Positions 1-8,965 of a stretch of DNA of 25,861 nucleotides are shown one piece after another. Position 1 is the first letter of the stretch; the number at the start of each line of letters is the position of its first letter. The stretch is from RPQJ01 sp044226195 (lineage in GTDB: Bacteria; Pseudomonadota; Gammaproteobacteria; Steroidobacterales; Steroidobacteraceae), in the NCBI GenBank assembly GCA_044226195.1, contig JBGAHO010000059.1, positions 1 through 25,861 on the forward strand, given 5' to 3'. The notes under the pieces are model-generated. The model saw only the letters and a list, made by a program, of their open reading frames with translations. It ran no database searches and was not told where the DNA came from. A program made the translations under genes and the position numbers.

Positions 1-177
1 GGTCCCGCCGCGCCCGTCGCTGGGCCACGGGCTCAGCGCGAGGTAGTACAGCAGCACGAGGTTGACCAGCGGGATCGAGGCGAGGATCGCGAGCCAGGGC
101 GGGAAACCCATGCGGCCGAGGATCTTCCAGAACGCCACGATCTGCAGCAGCGAGACGATGAATACCCAGCGGATCAC
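1..177 (-). CDS. Small membrane protein, C-terminus cut off by window start
   Basis: The visible 59 residues start at a GTG and are almost entirely hydrophobic, with two membrane segments (about residues 2-18 and 25-46) joined by a short Gly/Pro-containing turn (GRMGFPPW). The start is supported by GGGAG six bases upstream. The gene lies 69 bp downstream of the GntR-type regulator on the same strand, so the two are probably co-transcribed, as is common for YtrA-type repressors and the membrane proteins they control. The pattern 'G-x-P-x-W ... IPLVN' resembles small multi-helix membrane proteins of the DUF5684/DUF805 kind, but this is only a resemblance. Function is unknown and the rest of the protein lies outside the window. 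Confidence 0.6.
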   Translation of the reverse strand, partial: MIRWVFIVSLLQIVAFWKILGRMGFPPWLAILASIPLVNLVLLYYLALSPWPSDGRGGT

Positions 178-246
178 GCGCGACTCCCGGGGCGACGGCC
201 CGGCCGCATCATAGCGTGCATGGCGGCCGGCAAAGTCGCCGCGCCG

Positions 247-696
247 TCAGTCGTCGTAGTTCTCCTGGCGCTCGACTTCGCGGATGCGCAGCATCGCGGC
301 CTTGAACAGGCCGGTGGCTTCGGAACTGGAGAGTCCGCGCGCCGCGGCTTCACGCACGGCCCGCAGCAATGCCGCCTCGAAGCGGATCTGCGTGGCATCG
401 CCCACGCGGCCTTCGGGCTCGCCTTCGCGCGGCGGCACGCACAGGTCGCCGCTCTCGCGCTGCACGATCACGTTGTCCGCGACGAGCCGCGCGTACGCCG
501 AGCGCACGTCCTCGGCGGGCACCATCAATTCGCGGGCAACGCGTTCCACCGGCGGCAGCAACGCGCCGACCGGCAGTTCGCCCTTGGCGACATCCGATTT
601 CACGACGGCATAGAGACGCTCGGCCAGCGTCGGCCCGCCCTGGGCGAGCATCGCCTTGCGCCAGCGTCCGGTTCGTGTCGCCCAGTACTGTTCCAT
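247..696 (-). CDS. Short GntR-family (YtrA-like) transcriptional regulator
   Basis: A 149-residue protein. An N-terminal winged helix-turn-helix of GntR type (about residues 18-90) contains the usual 'G-x-L-P-V-G-x-L-L-P-P-V-x-x-V-A-R-E-L' run and the recognition helix region ending 'V-R-x-A-Y-A-R-L'. Only about 55 charged, helical residues follow. There is no UTRA or FCD ligand domain, so this is not the standard ~240-residue HutC. The start at 696 was chosen over an upstream one because GGGAGG lies five bases before it. It is divergent from hutU across 154 bp and has a membrane-protein gene downstream on its own strand, so it probably represses its own operon. A role in hut control is possible but unproven. 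Confidence 0.8.
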   Translation of the reverse strand: MEQYWATRTGRWRKAMLAQGGPTLAERLYAVVKSDVAKGELPVGALLPPVERVARELMVPAEDVRSAYARLVADNVIVQRESGDLCVPPREGEPEGRVGDATQIRFEAALLRAVREAAARGLSSSEATGLFKAAMLRIREVERQENYDD

Positions 697-826
697 GCGA
701 CCTCCCTGGCCCATGGCACCCACCTGATGAGCCGGCATTCTGGGCCTGTTGCGACCGCAGACCCACGCATCGGGGCCGGCGCGCCGTGTTTTTCGTGCGC
801 TCGGTCACAGCCTCGGCCGCCTGGCG

Positions 827-850
827 GGCCGGAGTGATATAACGCCGGCC
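827..850 (+). promoter_or_regulatory. Putative hutU promoter/operator (extended -10 inside an inverted repeat)
   Basis: An extended -10-like sequence, TGATATAAC (835-843), ends seven bases before the hutU ATG. It is flanked by a perfect 6-bp inverted repeat, GGCCGG (827-832) and CCGGCC (845-850). No good -35 is visible, as expected for an extended -10. Transcription from here would start at about 850-851 and give a leaderless hutU mRNA. That fits the absence of a Shine-Dalgarno sequence at normal spacing. The repeat could be an operator covering the -10, but with GC-rich arms it could also be chance. Confidence 0.35.
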
Positions 851-2515
<1,665 letters not shown>

Positions 2516-2516
2516 C

Positions 2517-3725
2517 ATGCGCACGCTCTGGCGCAACGCACGCATCGCAACCTGCGACGACCACGCCAGCGTCTACGAGCGCGGCGCGCTGCTGACGGAC
2601 GGCGACCGCATCGAATGGGTCGGTGACGTGCGCACGCTGCCGGCGGGCCTGCGACCCGCTCGCACGATCGAGCTCGCCGGCCGCTGGGTCACGCCGGGCC
2701 TCATCGACTGCCACACGCACCTGGTGTTCGCGGGCCGCCGCGCAACCGAATTCGCGCGCCGCACGTCGGGCAGCAGCTATGCCGACATCGCGCGTGAGGG
2801 CGGCGGCATCCTCAGCACCATGCGCGCCACGCGCGCTGCGAGCGAGGACGGACTGCTGCAACAGAGCCTGCCGCGCCTCGACTCCCTGCTCGCCGAGGGC
2901 GTCACCACGGTCGAGGTCAAGTCGGGCTACGGCCTCGAGTTCGCTGCCGAGGAGCGCATGCTGCGCGTCGCACGCCGGCTCGCCGAACTGCGGCCCGTCA
3001 CCGTCTCGACGACGTTTCTCGGCGCCCATGCGTTGCCGCCCGAATTCCAGGGCCGCGCGGACGACTACATCGACACGCTCTGTCGCGACTGGCTGCCACG
3101 CCTGCGCGGGCTCGCCGACAGCGTCGACGCGTTCTGCGAGACCATCGGCTTCAGTCGCGCGCAGTGCGAGCGCCTGTACGCGAAGGCCGTCGAGCTGGGG
3201 CTGCCGGTGCGCATGCACGCCGAGCAGCTCTCGAACCTCGGCGGCAGCCTGCTCGCGGCGCAGTACGGCGCGCTGTCGTCCGATCACCTCGAGTACGCGA
3301 CGGACGAGGACGCCGCCGCGCTGGCCACCGCCGGCACGATCGCCGTACTGCTGCCCGTCGCGTACTACGCACTCGCGGAGAAGCAGTTGCCACCGATCGA
3401 GGCGTTCCGTCGCCGTGGCGTGCGCATGGCCGTGGCCACCGACTGCAATCCGGGCTCCGCGCCGGGCGCCTCGCTGCTGCTCGCGATGAACATGGCGCGC
3501 CGTCTGTTCGGCCTCGGCAGTGCCGAAGTGCTGGCCGGCGTGACCCGCCACGCCGCCTGTGCGCTCGGCGTGCAGCACGACCGCGGTTCACTGCAGTCCG
3601 GCCACCGCGCGGACCTCGCGGTGTGGTCGATCGACACGCTGGACGAACTCGGCTACTGGGCCGGCTTCAATCCGTGCAGCCTCGTGGTGAAGCACGGCGA
3701 GATCGCGCTCGAACGCGCGGTGTGA
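2517..3725 (+). CDS. hutI: Imidazolonepropionase
   Basis: Third step of histidine degradation: hydrolyses 4-imidazolone-5-propionate to N-formimino-L-glutamate. A 402-residue metal-dependent amidohydrolase of normal length. The metal site of the superfamily is visible: HTH at residues 66-68 (CHTHLVFAG), His234 in HAEQLSNLGG, and Asp309 in ATDCNPGSAPG. The ATG begins one base after the hutU stop and has no independent Shine-Dalgarno, so translation is probably coupled to hutU. The downstream gene hutG completes the pathway. No missing residues or breaks were seen. Confidence 0.97.
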   Translation: MRTLWRNARIATCDDHASVYERGALLTDGDRIEWVGDVRTLPAGLRPARTIELAGRWVTPGLIDCHTHLVFAGRRATEFARRTSGSSYADIAREGGGILSTMRATRAASEDGLLQQSLPRLDSLLAEGVTTVEVKSGYGLEFAAEERMLRVARRLAELRPVTVSTTFLGAHALPPEFQGRADDYIDTLCRDWLPRLRGLADSVDAFCETIGFSRAQCERLYAKAVELGLPVRMHAEQLSNLGGSLLAAQYGALSSDHLEYATDEDAAALATAGTIAVLLPVAYYALAEKQLPPIEAFRRRGVRMAVATDCNPGSAPGASLLLAMNMARRLFGLGSAEVLAGVTRHAACALGVQHDRGSLQSGHRADLAVWSIDTLDELGYWAGFNPCSLVVKHGEIALERAV

Positions 3726-3734
3726 GGAGTCGCG

Positions 3735-4709
3735 ATGGCGATGCGTCATGACATGGGCGCCTGGACGGGGCGCGTCGATGCGGTCGAGGGCGACGCGGGT
3801 CGCCGCTGGCACCAGGTGATCCGGCCGCTCGGCAGCGCGACCGAGCCAGGCACGGCATTGATCGGGTTCGCGTGCGATGCGGGTGTTGCGCGCAATCACG
3901 GTCGTCCCGGTGCCGCCGACGGGCCGCAGTCGCTGCGCCGCATGCTCGCGAACCTCGCGTGGCACGGCCGTCCCGACGATCGCCTGCTCGATGCGGGCGA
4001 CGTGGTCTGCGCGGGCGACGAACTCGAAGCGGCCCAGCAGGAATACGGCGAGCAGGTCGCGCGCCTGCTGCAGGCCGGCCACGCCCCGATCGGTCTCGGG
4101 GGCGGCCACGAGATCGCGTGGGCCGCGTACCTCGGCATCGAGCGCGCGCTCGCCGGGCATCCGCGCCTCGAGCGCCTCGGCATCATCAACTTCGATGCGC
4201 ACCTCGACCTGCGTCGGCCCGAAGTCCCCGGTCTCGGGACGTCGGGCACGCCGTTCCTGCAGATCGCCGAAGCGCAGGCCGCGGCCGGCCGCGACTTCCG
4301 CTACCTGTGCATCGGGGCCGCCGAACCGGCCAACACGCCGGCGCTGCTGCAGCGCGCGCAGTCGCTCGGCACGCGCATCGTGTTCGACGTGGACACCGGC
4401 AGCGCCTCGACCGAACTCGCGCTGCGCGACTTCATCGCAGATTCGTCGGCGATCTACCTGACGGTGTGCCTCGACGTGTTGCCACCGGCCGTGGCACCCG
4501 GCGTGAGCGCGCCCTCGGGCCTCGGCATCGCGCTGCATCGCGCGATCGCCCTGCTGCGCGAGACCCTGCGCCTGTGCGGGCACCGCACGCCCGCGAGCAA
4601 GCTGCTGCTGGCGGACGTCGCCGAGTTCAACCCGCGCCACGACCCGGACGGGCGCACGGCCCGCACGGCCGCCCGCCTCGTCTACGAGCTCGCCGCGATC
4701 AGTCGGTGA
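3735..4709 (+). CDS. hutG: Formimidoylglutamase (ureohydrolase/arginase superfamily)
   Basis: Last step of the four-enzyme histidine pathway: N-formimino-L-glutamate plus water gives glutamate and formamide (EC 3.5.3.8). A 324-residue ureohydrolase-fold protein. The di-manganese ligands typical of the superfamily are visible: His125 in GGGHE, and Asp154, His156 and Asp158 in NFDAHLDLR. The last motif reads LTVCLDVLPPAVAPGVSAP, with Asp247 present but Cys245 where arginases carry the first Asp of S-x-D-x-D. Substrate-family signatures SGTPF and PGVSAPSGLG point to formiminoglutamate rather than arginine or agmatine. A strong GAGGAG site lies just before the ATG. Its last 11 bases overlap the convergent cation-efflux gene. 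Confidence 0.92.
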   Translation: MAMRHDMGAWTGRVDAVEGDAGRRWHQVIRPLGSATEPGTALIGFACDAGVARNHGRPGAADGPQSLRRMLANLAWHGRPDDRLLDAGDVVCAGDELEAAQQEYGEQVARLLQAGHAPIGLGGGHEIAWAAYLGIERALAGHPRLERLGIINFDAHLDLRRPEVPGLGTSGTPFLQIAEAQAAAGRDFRYLCIGAAEPANTPALLQRAQSLGTRIVFDVDTGSASTELALRDFIADSSAIYLTVCLDVLPPAVAPGVSAPSGLGIALHRAIALLRETLRLCGHRTPASKLLLADVAEFNPRHDPDGRTARTAARLVYELAAISR

Positions 4710-5610
4710 CGTCGGGCTCGACGAAGATCCAGCCGACCTCGGGGAACGCCTGCTTGATGTTGCGCTCGAGCGCGTTGAGGCGCTCGACGGCCTCGTCGAT
4801 GGTGAGGCCCGAGCGCATCTTCACCTTCGCCGCCAGCACCACCTTCGGGCCGAACTGCAGGGTGATGGTGTTGAGCAGCGTCTCGATGTCCGGGTCCTGG
4901 TTGATCAGTGCGTCGATCTGCTCGCGCAGCATGGGCTCGGCCGACTTGCCGATCAGCAGCGTGCGGATGCGCACGACGATGAAGGCCGCGACGATGATCA
5001 GCACGACGCCGATGAAGATCGAGCCCATCGCGTCGAGCCGCGTGTCGCCGGTGTAGGCCGCGGCGCCCACGAACGCGAAGGCGATGACGAGGCCCGCGAG
5101 CGCGGCGACGTCCTCGCCGAGCACCACCACGAGTTCGGCGTTACGCGTGTTGATCAGCCACTCGCGGAAGGGCCGGCCGCGACGCAGCTTGGCGATCTCC
5201 TTGAGGCAGCCGAGCAGGCTGAAGCTCTCGAGCACGATCGACACGCCGAGCACGGAGAGCGCGATCCACGCCTGCTTCAGTTCCTCGGGCTCGTGCAGCT
5301 TGTGCCAGCCCTCGTAGATCGAGAACAGGCCGCCGACGGAGAACAGCAGCAGCGCGACCACGAAGCTCCAGAAATAGGTGACCTTGCCGAAGCCGAGCGG
5401 GTGCGCCGGCGTGGGCGGGTTGTCCGACTGCTTGAGCCCGACATAGAGCAGCACCTGGTTGGCGCAGTCGGCGAACGAGTGGATTGCCTCGGCGAGCATG
5501 CTGCCGGAATTGGTGTAGATGGCCGCTCCGGTCTTGGTGACGGCGATGCCGAAATTGGCCAGGAACGCGTAGAGGATCGCTTTCGCGGACGATCCGTGGT
5601 CGGACGACAT
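4699..5610 (-). CDS. Cation diffusion facilitator (CDF) transporter, SLC30A9-like branch
   Basis: A 303-residue inner-membrane exporter of divalent metal ions (probably Zn, Co or Fe; substrate not determinable here), driven by proton antiport in this family. About six membrane segments are visible, followed by a cytoplasmic ferredoxin-like domain (about residues 225-303). The metal-site motif of helix 2 is HSFAD (His44, Asp48). Helix 5 carries 'GEDVAALAGL' (Glu166-Asp167) rather than the H-x-x-x-D of YiiP/ZitB, which is the pattern I associate with the SLC30A9/ZnT9-like branch. Start 5610 has GGAG at proper spacing. It overlaps the hutG 3' end by 11 bp and diverges from the thioredoxin-fold lipoprotein gene. 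Confidence 0.9.
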   Translation of the reverse strand: MSSDHGSSAKAILYAFLANFGIAVTKTGAAIYTNSGSMLAEAIHSFADCANQVLLYVGLKQSDNPPTPAHPLGFGKVTYFWSFVVALLLFSVGGLFSIYEGWHKLHEPEELKQAWIALSVLGVSIVLESFSLLGCLKEIAKLRRGRPFREWLINTRNAELVVVLGEDVAALAGLVIAFAFVGAAAYTGDTRLDAMGSIFIGVVLIIVAAFIVVRIRTLLIGKSAEPMLREQIDALINQDPDIETLLNTITLQFGPKVVLAAKVKMRSGLTIDEAVERLNALERNIKQAFPEVGWIFVEPDVTD

Positions 5611-5642
5611 GGGGTGCTCCGGGGGTCCTGCGAGACGATAGA

Positions 5643-5675
5643 GCCCGTCGGGATCTGATGCAATGACCGACGGGC
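5643..5675. promoter_or_regulatory. Perfect 9-bp inverted repeat in the divergent CDF/thioredoxin promoter region
   Basis: GCCCGTCGG (5643-5651) and CCGACGGGC (5667-5675) form a perfect inverted repeat around a 15-base centre, in the 132-bp gap between two divergent starts. It lies immediately upstream of the candidate -35 of the lipoprotein gene. This is the right size and place for a regulator operator serving one or both genes. No U-tract follows, so it is not a terminator. Confidence 0.35.
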
Positions 5676-5676
5676 A

Positions 5677-5706
5677 TTGGCTGCGGCTGTCCCCGGGCAG
5701 TATCCT
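5677..5706 (+). promoter_or_regulatory. Candidate sigma70 promoter for the thioredoxin-fold lipoprotein gene
   Basis: A -35-like TTGGCT (5677-5682) and -10-like TATCCT (5701-5706) are separated by 18 bases, each matching four of six consensus positions. The predicted start near 5713 would leave a leader of about 30 bases before the ATG at 5743. Confidence 0.3.
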
Positions 5707-5742
5707 CGCGACCCTCCCCGCAGACTGCGTCCAGGAACCGAC

Positions 5743-7350
5743 ATGTCCATGCGCCTGCTCGCGATCTCGCTCCTGGCCCTCGGCTTCGTCGCCGGCTGCA
5801 GCCGCCAGGCGCCCTCGCCCGCCCCGGCACCAGCCTCCGACGCCAAGGCCGCGAGCGCCGCCGATGCGCACCTGCCGCCCGGCATCGAGTGGCACCACGG
5901 CACCGTCGAGGCAGCGTTCGCCGCGGCGAAGGCGGCGAACAAGCCGCTGTTCCTGTACTGGGGCGCCGAGTGGTGCCCGCCCTGCGCCCAGATCAAGGCG
6001 ACCATCTTCCCGAAGCGCGAGTTCCAGGAACGCGCGAAGCTGTTCGTGCCCGTCTACCTGGACGGCGACACCGCGAGCGCACAGAAGGTCGGCGAGCAGT
6101 TCGGCGTGGTCGGCTACCCGACCATGATCCTGTTCCGTCCCGACGGCACCGAACTGACGCGCCTGCCCGGCGGCGTCGACATCTCGCGCTACGCGCGCGT
6201 CCTCGACCTCGCGCTCGCCGACGCGCGTCCGGTCAAGGACATCCTCGCGGCGGCGCGCACGGGCGGCGAACTGAAGCCGAACGACTGGCAGCTGCTCGCG
6301 TACTACGACTGGCCCACCGACCTCGGCCGCGTGCTGCCGGACACCGAGCGGCTCGCAACCTTCCGCCAGCTGACCCAGCATTGCCCGCCCGAACTCGAAG
6401 CCGACTGCTCGCGCCTGTTCTTCGAGTACGTGTCGGCCGCGGCGCAGGACACGAAGGACGGCCATCCGGCGCTCGACGGCCTCGCGCGCGCCGATGCACG
6501 CGCCCACCTGCTCAAGCTGCTCGACGAGCCCGCCGTGCAGCAGGCCAACGTCGAGCACCTGCTGCTGTCGCCGAAGGCGGTGATCGGCGTGCTGTCCGAC
6601 GCCGGCAGCGCCGAGCGCCGGCAGCTGATCGACACGTGGCAGAAGGCACTCGCCGGGCTGGTCGCGCCGACGAGTGGCGCGCCGCTTTCGCCGAAGGACG
6701 AGATCTACGTGGTACGCAGCCGCGTCATGCTCGCGAAGCTCGGTGCGCCCGACGCACCGCTGCCGCCGGCGCTGCTCGACGAGGCACGCCAGGTCGTCGC
6801 GAAGTTCGACGCCTCGATCACGGATCCCGTGGCGCGTACACCGGCGATCAACGCGGGGGTGAACCTCTTCTTCGAGGCCGACATGGACGCCGAGGCCAAC
6901 CGGCTGCTGACGGCCGAACTGGAGAAGTCGCCGACGCCGTTCTACTTCATGCAGGATCTCGCGGACCTCGCGGAGAAGTCCGGCCGCAAGCAGGAAGCGG
7001 TCGACTGGCTGGCCCGCGCGTACCAGGACGCGAAGGGTCCGGCCACGCGCTTCCAGTGGGGCTACAACTACCTCGTCGGCCAGATCGAGCTGACGCCCGA
7101 GAACGTGCCGGGCATCCGCCAGACCGGCCTGCAGTTGCTCGGCGAACTCGACGGCTCGCCCGACGCGTTCTACCAGCGCACTCGCATCCGCCTCGAGCAG
7201 CTGAGCGGCCAGTTGCTCGAGTGGGGCAAGTCCGGGGACGCCGCGAAAGCCGTCGACGTACTGCGCCAGCGCACGCAGCAGATCTGCCAGAAGCTGCCCG
7301 AGGCCGACGACGGTCGCGCGGCCTGCGAGGATTTCCTCAGGCGCGGCTAG
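5743..7350 (+). CDS. Thioredoxin-fold lipoprotein with long helical C-terminal region
   Basis: A 535-residue exported protein. The signal sequence ends in a lipobox (VAGC, Cys19), so it should be a periplasm-facing lipoprotein. A Pro/Ala-rich linker (about 20-45) leads to a thioredoxin-like domain (about 50-165) with active-site WCPPC (Cys78, Cys81) and the cis-proline GYPTM (Pro126), arguing for real thiol-disulfide or disulfide-reductase activity. The remaining ~370 residues look alpha-helical and repeat-like (TPR-like helical pairs are possible). They carry two close Cys pairs, HCPPELEADC and ICQKLPEADDGRAAC. ATG 5743 is preferred; ATG 5749 is two codons later. The 3' end overlaps the convergent GNAT gene by 14 bp. 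The redox partner is unknown. Confidence 0.85.
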   Translation: MSMRLLAISLLALGFVAGCSRQAPSPAPAPASDAKAASAADAHLPPGIEWHHGTVEAAFAAAKAANKPLFLYWGAEWCPPCAQIKATIFPKREFQERAKLFVPVYLDGDTASAQKVGEQFGVVGYPTMILFRPDGTELTRLPGGVDISRYARVLDLALADARPVKDILAAARTGGELKPNDWQLLAYYDWPTDLGRVLPDTERLATFRQLTQHCPPELEADCSRLFFEYVSAAAQDTKDGHPALDGLARADARAHLLKLLDEPAVQQANVEHLLLSPKAVIGVLSDAGSAERRQLIDTWQKALAGLVAPTSGAPLSPKDEIYVVRSRVMLAKLGAPDAPLPPALLDEARQVVAKFDASITDPVARTPAINAGVNLFFEADMDAEANRLLTAELEKSPTPFYFMQDLADLAEKSGRKQEAVDWLARAYQDAKGPATRFQWGYNYLVGQIELTPENVPGIRQTGLQLLGELDGSPDAFYQRTRIRLEQLSGQLLEWGKSGDAAKAVDVLRQRTQQICQKLPEADDGRAACEDFLRRG

Positions 7351-7900
7351 CGAGCCACTCGGCGCGCGACAGCTCGTACTTGCAGGCGCGGCGCTCGTCT
7401 TCGGTCTCGCCGAGGCCGAGCGTGTCCGGGTAGACGAATTCCCCGGTGCGGCGCAGCCCGCACTTCTCCATCACGCGCTGCGACGCCCGGTTGCCGAGCA
7501 GCGTGCGCGCGGAGATGCGTTCCGCACCCACGCGCTCGAAGCCGTGCGCCACCAGCGCGCGACCGCCTTCCGTCGCATAGCCCTGGCCCCACACCGCGCG
7601 CTTCAGCCGGTACCCCAGTTCCAGGTACTCGGGCTCGATGCGGTCGTCGCGCAGGTGGAACCAGCCGAGGAACTCGAGGTCCGGCAGGCGCTCGGCGGCC
7701 CAGTACCCGAGCAGCGGCTGCTTCGCGTAGATCTCCCACCAGCGCGGCATGAAGGTCGTCACGTACAGCTCGCGCGGCGTCGGCCGGCCGCCGGTGATGT
7801 AGCGCATCACCTCCGGGTCCGAGTCCAGCTCGACGAGCCGGTCCACGTCGTCCGGGGTGAACCGGCGCAGCCTGAGACGGGGCGTCTCTAGTAGGATCAT
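7337..7900 (-). CDS. GNAT-family N-acetyltransferase (RimJ/RimL type)
   Basis: A 187-residue acetyl-CoA-dependent acyltransferase. The typical start 'LLETPRLRLRRFTPDDVDRL' and the acetyl-CoA-binding region 'G-Y-R-L-K-R-A-x-W-G-Q-G-Y-A-T-E-G' (about residues 105-121) are followed by the family's 'N-x-A-S-Q-R-V-M-E-K-C-G' segment. This is the RimJ/RimL-like Acetyltransf_3 branch, which acetylates protein N-termini, amino acids or small molecules; the substrate cannot be told. It is a single gene, divergent from the threonine aldolase gene with only 27 bp between start codons, and convergent with the lipoprotein gene. Confidence 0.88.
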   Translation of the reverse strand: MILLETPRLRLRRFTPDDVDRLVELDSDPEVMRYITGGRPTPRELYVTTFMPRWWEIYAKQPLLGYWAAERLPDLEFLGWFHLRDDRIEPEYLELGYRLKRAVWGQGYATEGGRALVAHGFERVGAERISARTLLGNRASQRVMEKCGLRRTGEFVYPDTLGLGETEDERRACKYELSRAEWLASRA

Positions 7901-7927
7901 GCTTTCGGCTTCCGGCGTGCAGGGTCC

Positions 7928-8965
7928 ATGGGCGACGCAGTGTACGATTTTCGCAGCGACAACGTGGGCGGCGCGGCGCCCGAGATCCTCGAGGCGCTGA
8001 TCGCGGCCAACGCAGGCACGGCCGCACCCTACGGCGACGACGATCATTCGCGGCGCATGACCGAGCGCTTCGGCGAACTGTTCGAACGGCCCGTGCACGC
8101 CTTCGCGCTGTCGAGCGGCACGGGCTCGAACGTCATCGGACTGTCGGCCGGCGCCAATGCCTACGGCGCGATCTACTGCCACGAGACCGCGCACATCAAC
8201 GTCTACGAGTGCGGCGCGCCCGAGTTCTTCACCGGCGCCAAGCTGGTCGGCCTGCCGGGCGCGAATTACAAGCTCGACCCGGGCGAACTCGATGCCGCGC
8301 TGCAGCTCGCCGGCCGCGGCAATCCGACGCGCGCGCAGCCGTTCGCACTCAACATCACGCAGCCGAGCGACTTCGGCACGCTCTACTCCGTCGACGAGGT
8401 TCGCGCCCTCGCCGCGGTCGCGCATCGCCACGGGCTGTTCGTGCACATGGACGGCGCGCGCTTCGCCAACGCGCTGGTCGCGCTCGGCTGCACGGCCGCC
8501 GACCTGACGTGGCGTGCCGGCGTGGACGTACTGTCCTTCGGCGCCACCAAGAACGGCGCCATCAACGCCGAGGCGGTCGTGGTCTTCGATCCGAAGCTCG
8601 CCACCGAGATTCCCTACCGCATGAAGCGCGGCGGGCAGGTGCTGTCGAAGGCGCGCTTCGTCTCCGCCCAGCTCGACCGCTATCTCGCCGACGACCGCTG
8701 GCTCGCACGCGCCCGCGAGGCGAACGCGAAGGCCGCGGGTCTCGCGCAGGCGTTGCAATCGATCCCCGGTGCTTCGCTGGTCGCCCCGGTGGAGATCAAC
8801 ATGCTGTTCGTCCGCCTGCCGGACGCTGCCGTGGCCGCGCTCGACCGCGGCCCGTTCCGCTACTACAAGCTCGGCCGCGACCTGCGCTTCGTGTGTCGCA
8901 GCGACCAGGAACCCGAAGGCATCGCCGCGCTCATCGAGTGCGTGCGGGGAGCGGTTCGCCCATGA
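7928..8965 (+). CDS. ltaE: Low-specificity L-threonine aldolase (PLP-dependent)
   Basis: Cleaves L-threonine or L-allo-threonine to glycine and acetaldehyde. A 345-residue fold-type I PLP enzyme of normal length. The family opening 'DFRSDNVGGAAPEI', the cofactor aspartate in HMDGAR (Asp175), and the Schiff-base lysine in SFGATKNG (Lys208) are all present. It belongs to the branch with SFGATKNGA rather than the SKGLGAP branch of E. coli LtaE, so beta-eliminating lyases of the same superfamily remain a weaker alternative. Its stop overlaps the start of the next gene (ATGA), so the two are translationally coupled. Confidence 0.9.
   Translation: MGDAVYDFRSDNVGGAAPEILEALIAANAGTAAPYGDDDHSRRMTERFGELFERPVHAFALSSGTGSNVIGLSAGANAYGAIYCHETAHINVYECGAPEFFTGAKLVGLPGANYKLDPGELDAALQLAGRGNPTRAQPFALNITQPSDFGTLYSVDEVRALAAVAHRHGLFVHMDGARFANALVALGCTAADLTWRAGVDVLSFGATKNGAINAEAVVVFDPKLATEIPYRMKRGGQVLSKARFVSAQLDRYLADDRWLARAREANAKAAGLAQALQSIPGASLVAPVEINMLFVRLPDAAVAALDRGPFRYYKLGRDLRFVCRSDQEPEGIAALIECVRGAVRP

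Noticed and set aside
247..696. Annotation of the GntR-type regulator as HutC
   Set aside because: It lacks the UTRA ligand domain and is ~90 residues too short. Its co-directional membrane gene fits a YtrA-type self-regulating operon better.
778..785. 8-bp palindrome GGCGCGCC in the GntR-hutU intergenic region
   Set aside because: Such GC-only palindromes are expected by chance at this base composition.
5611..6558. The ~315-codon upstream extension of the cation-efflux reading frame
   Set aside because: It is antisense to the thioredoxin-fold lipoprotein. The CDF family starts at the methionine at 5610, which has a ribosome site.
7874..7888. Small perfect hairpin GAGACG-GGG-CGTCTC near the divergent GNAT/threonine aldolase starts
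   Set aside because: It lies inside the GNAT coding sequence where the conserved 'ETPRLRL' residues dictate it, so it is probably a coding coincidence.
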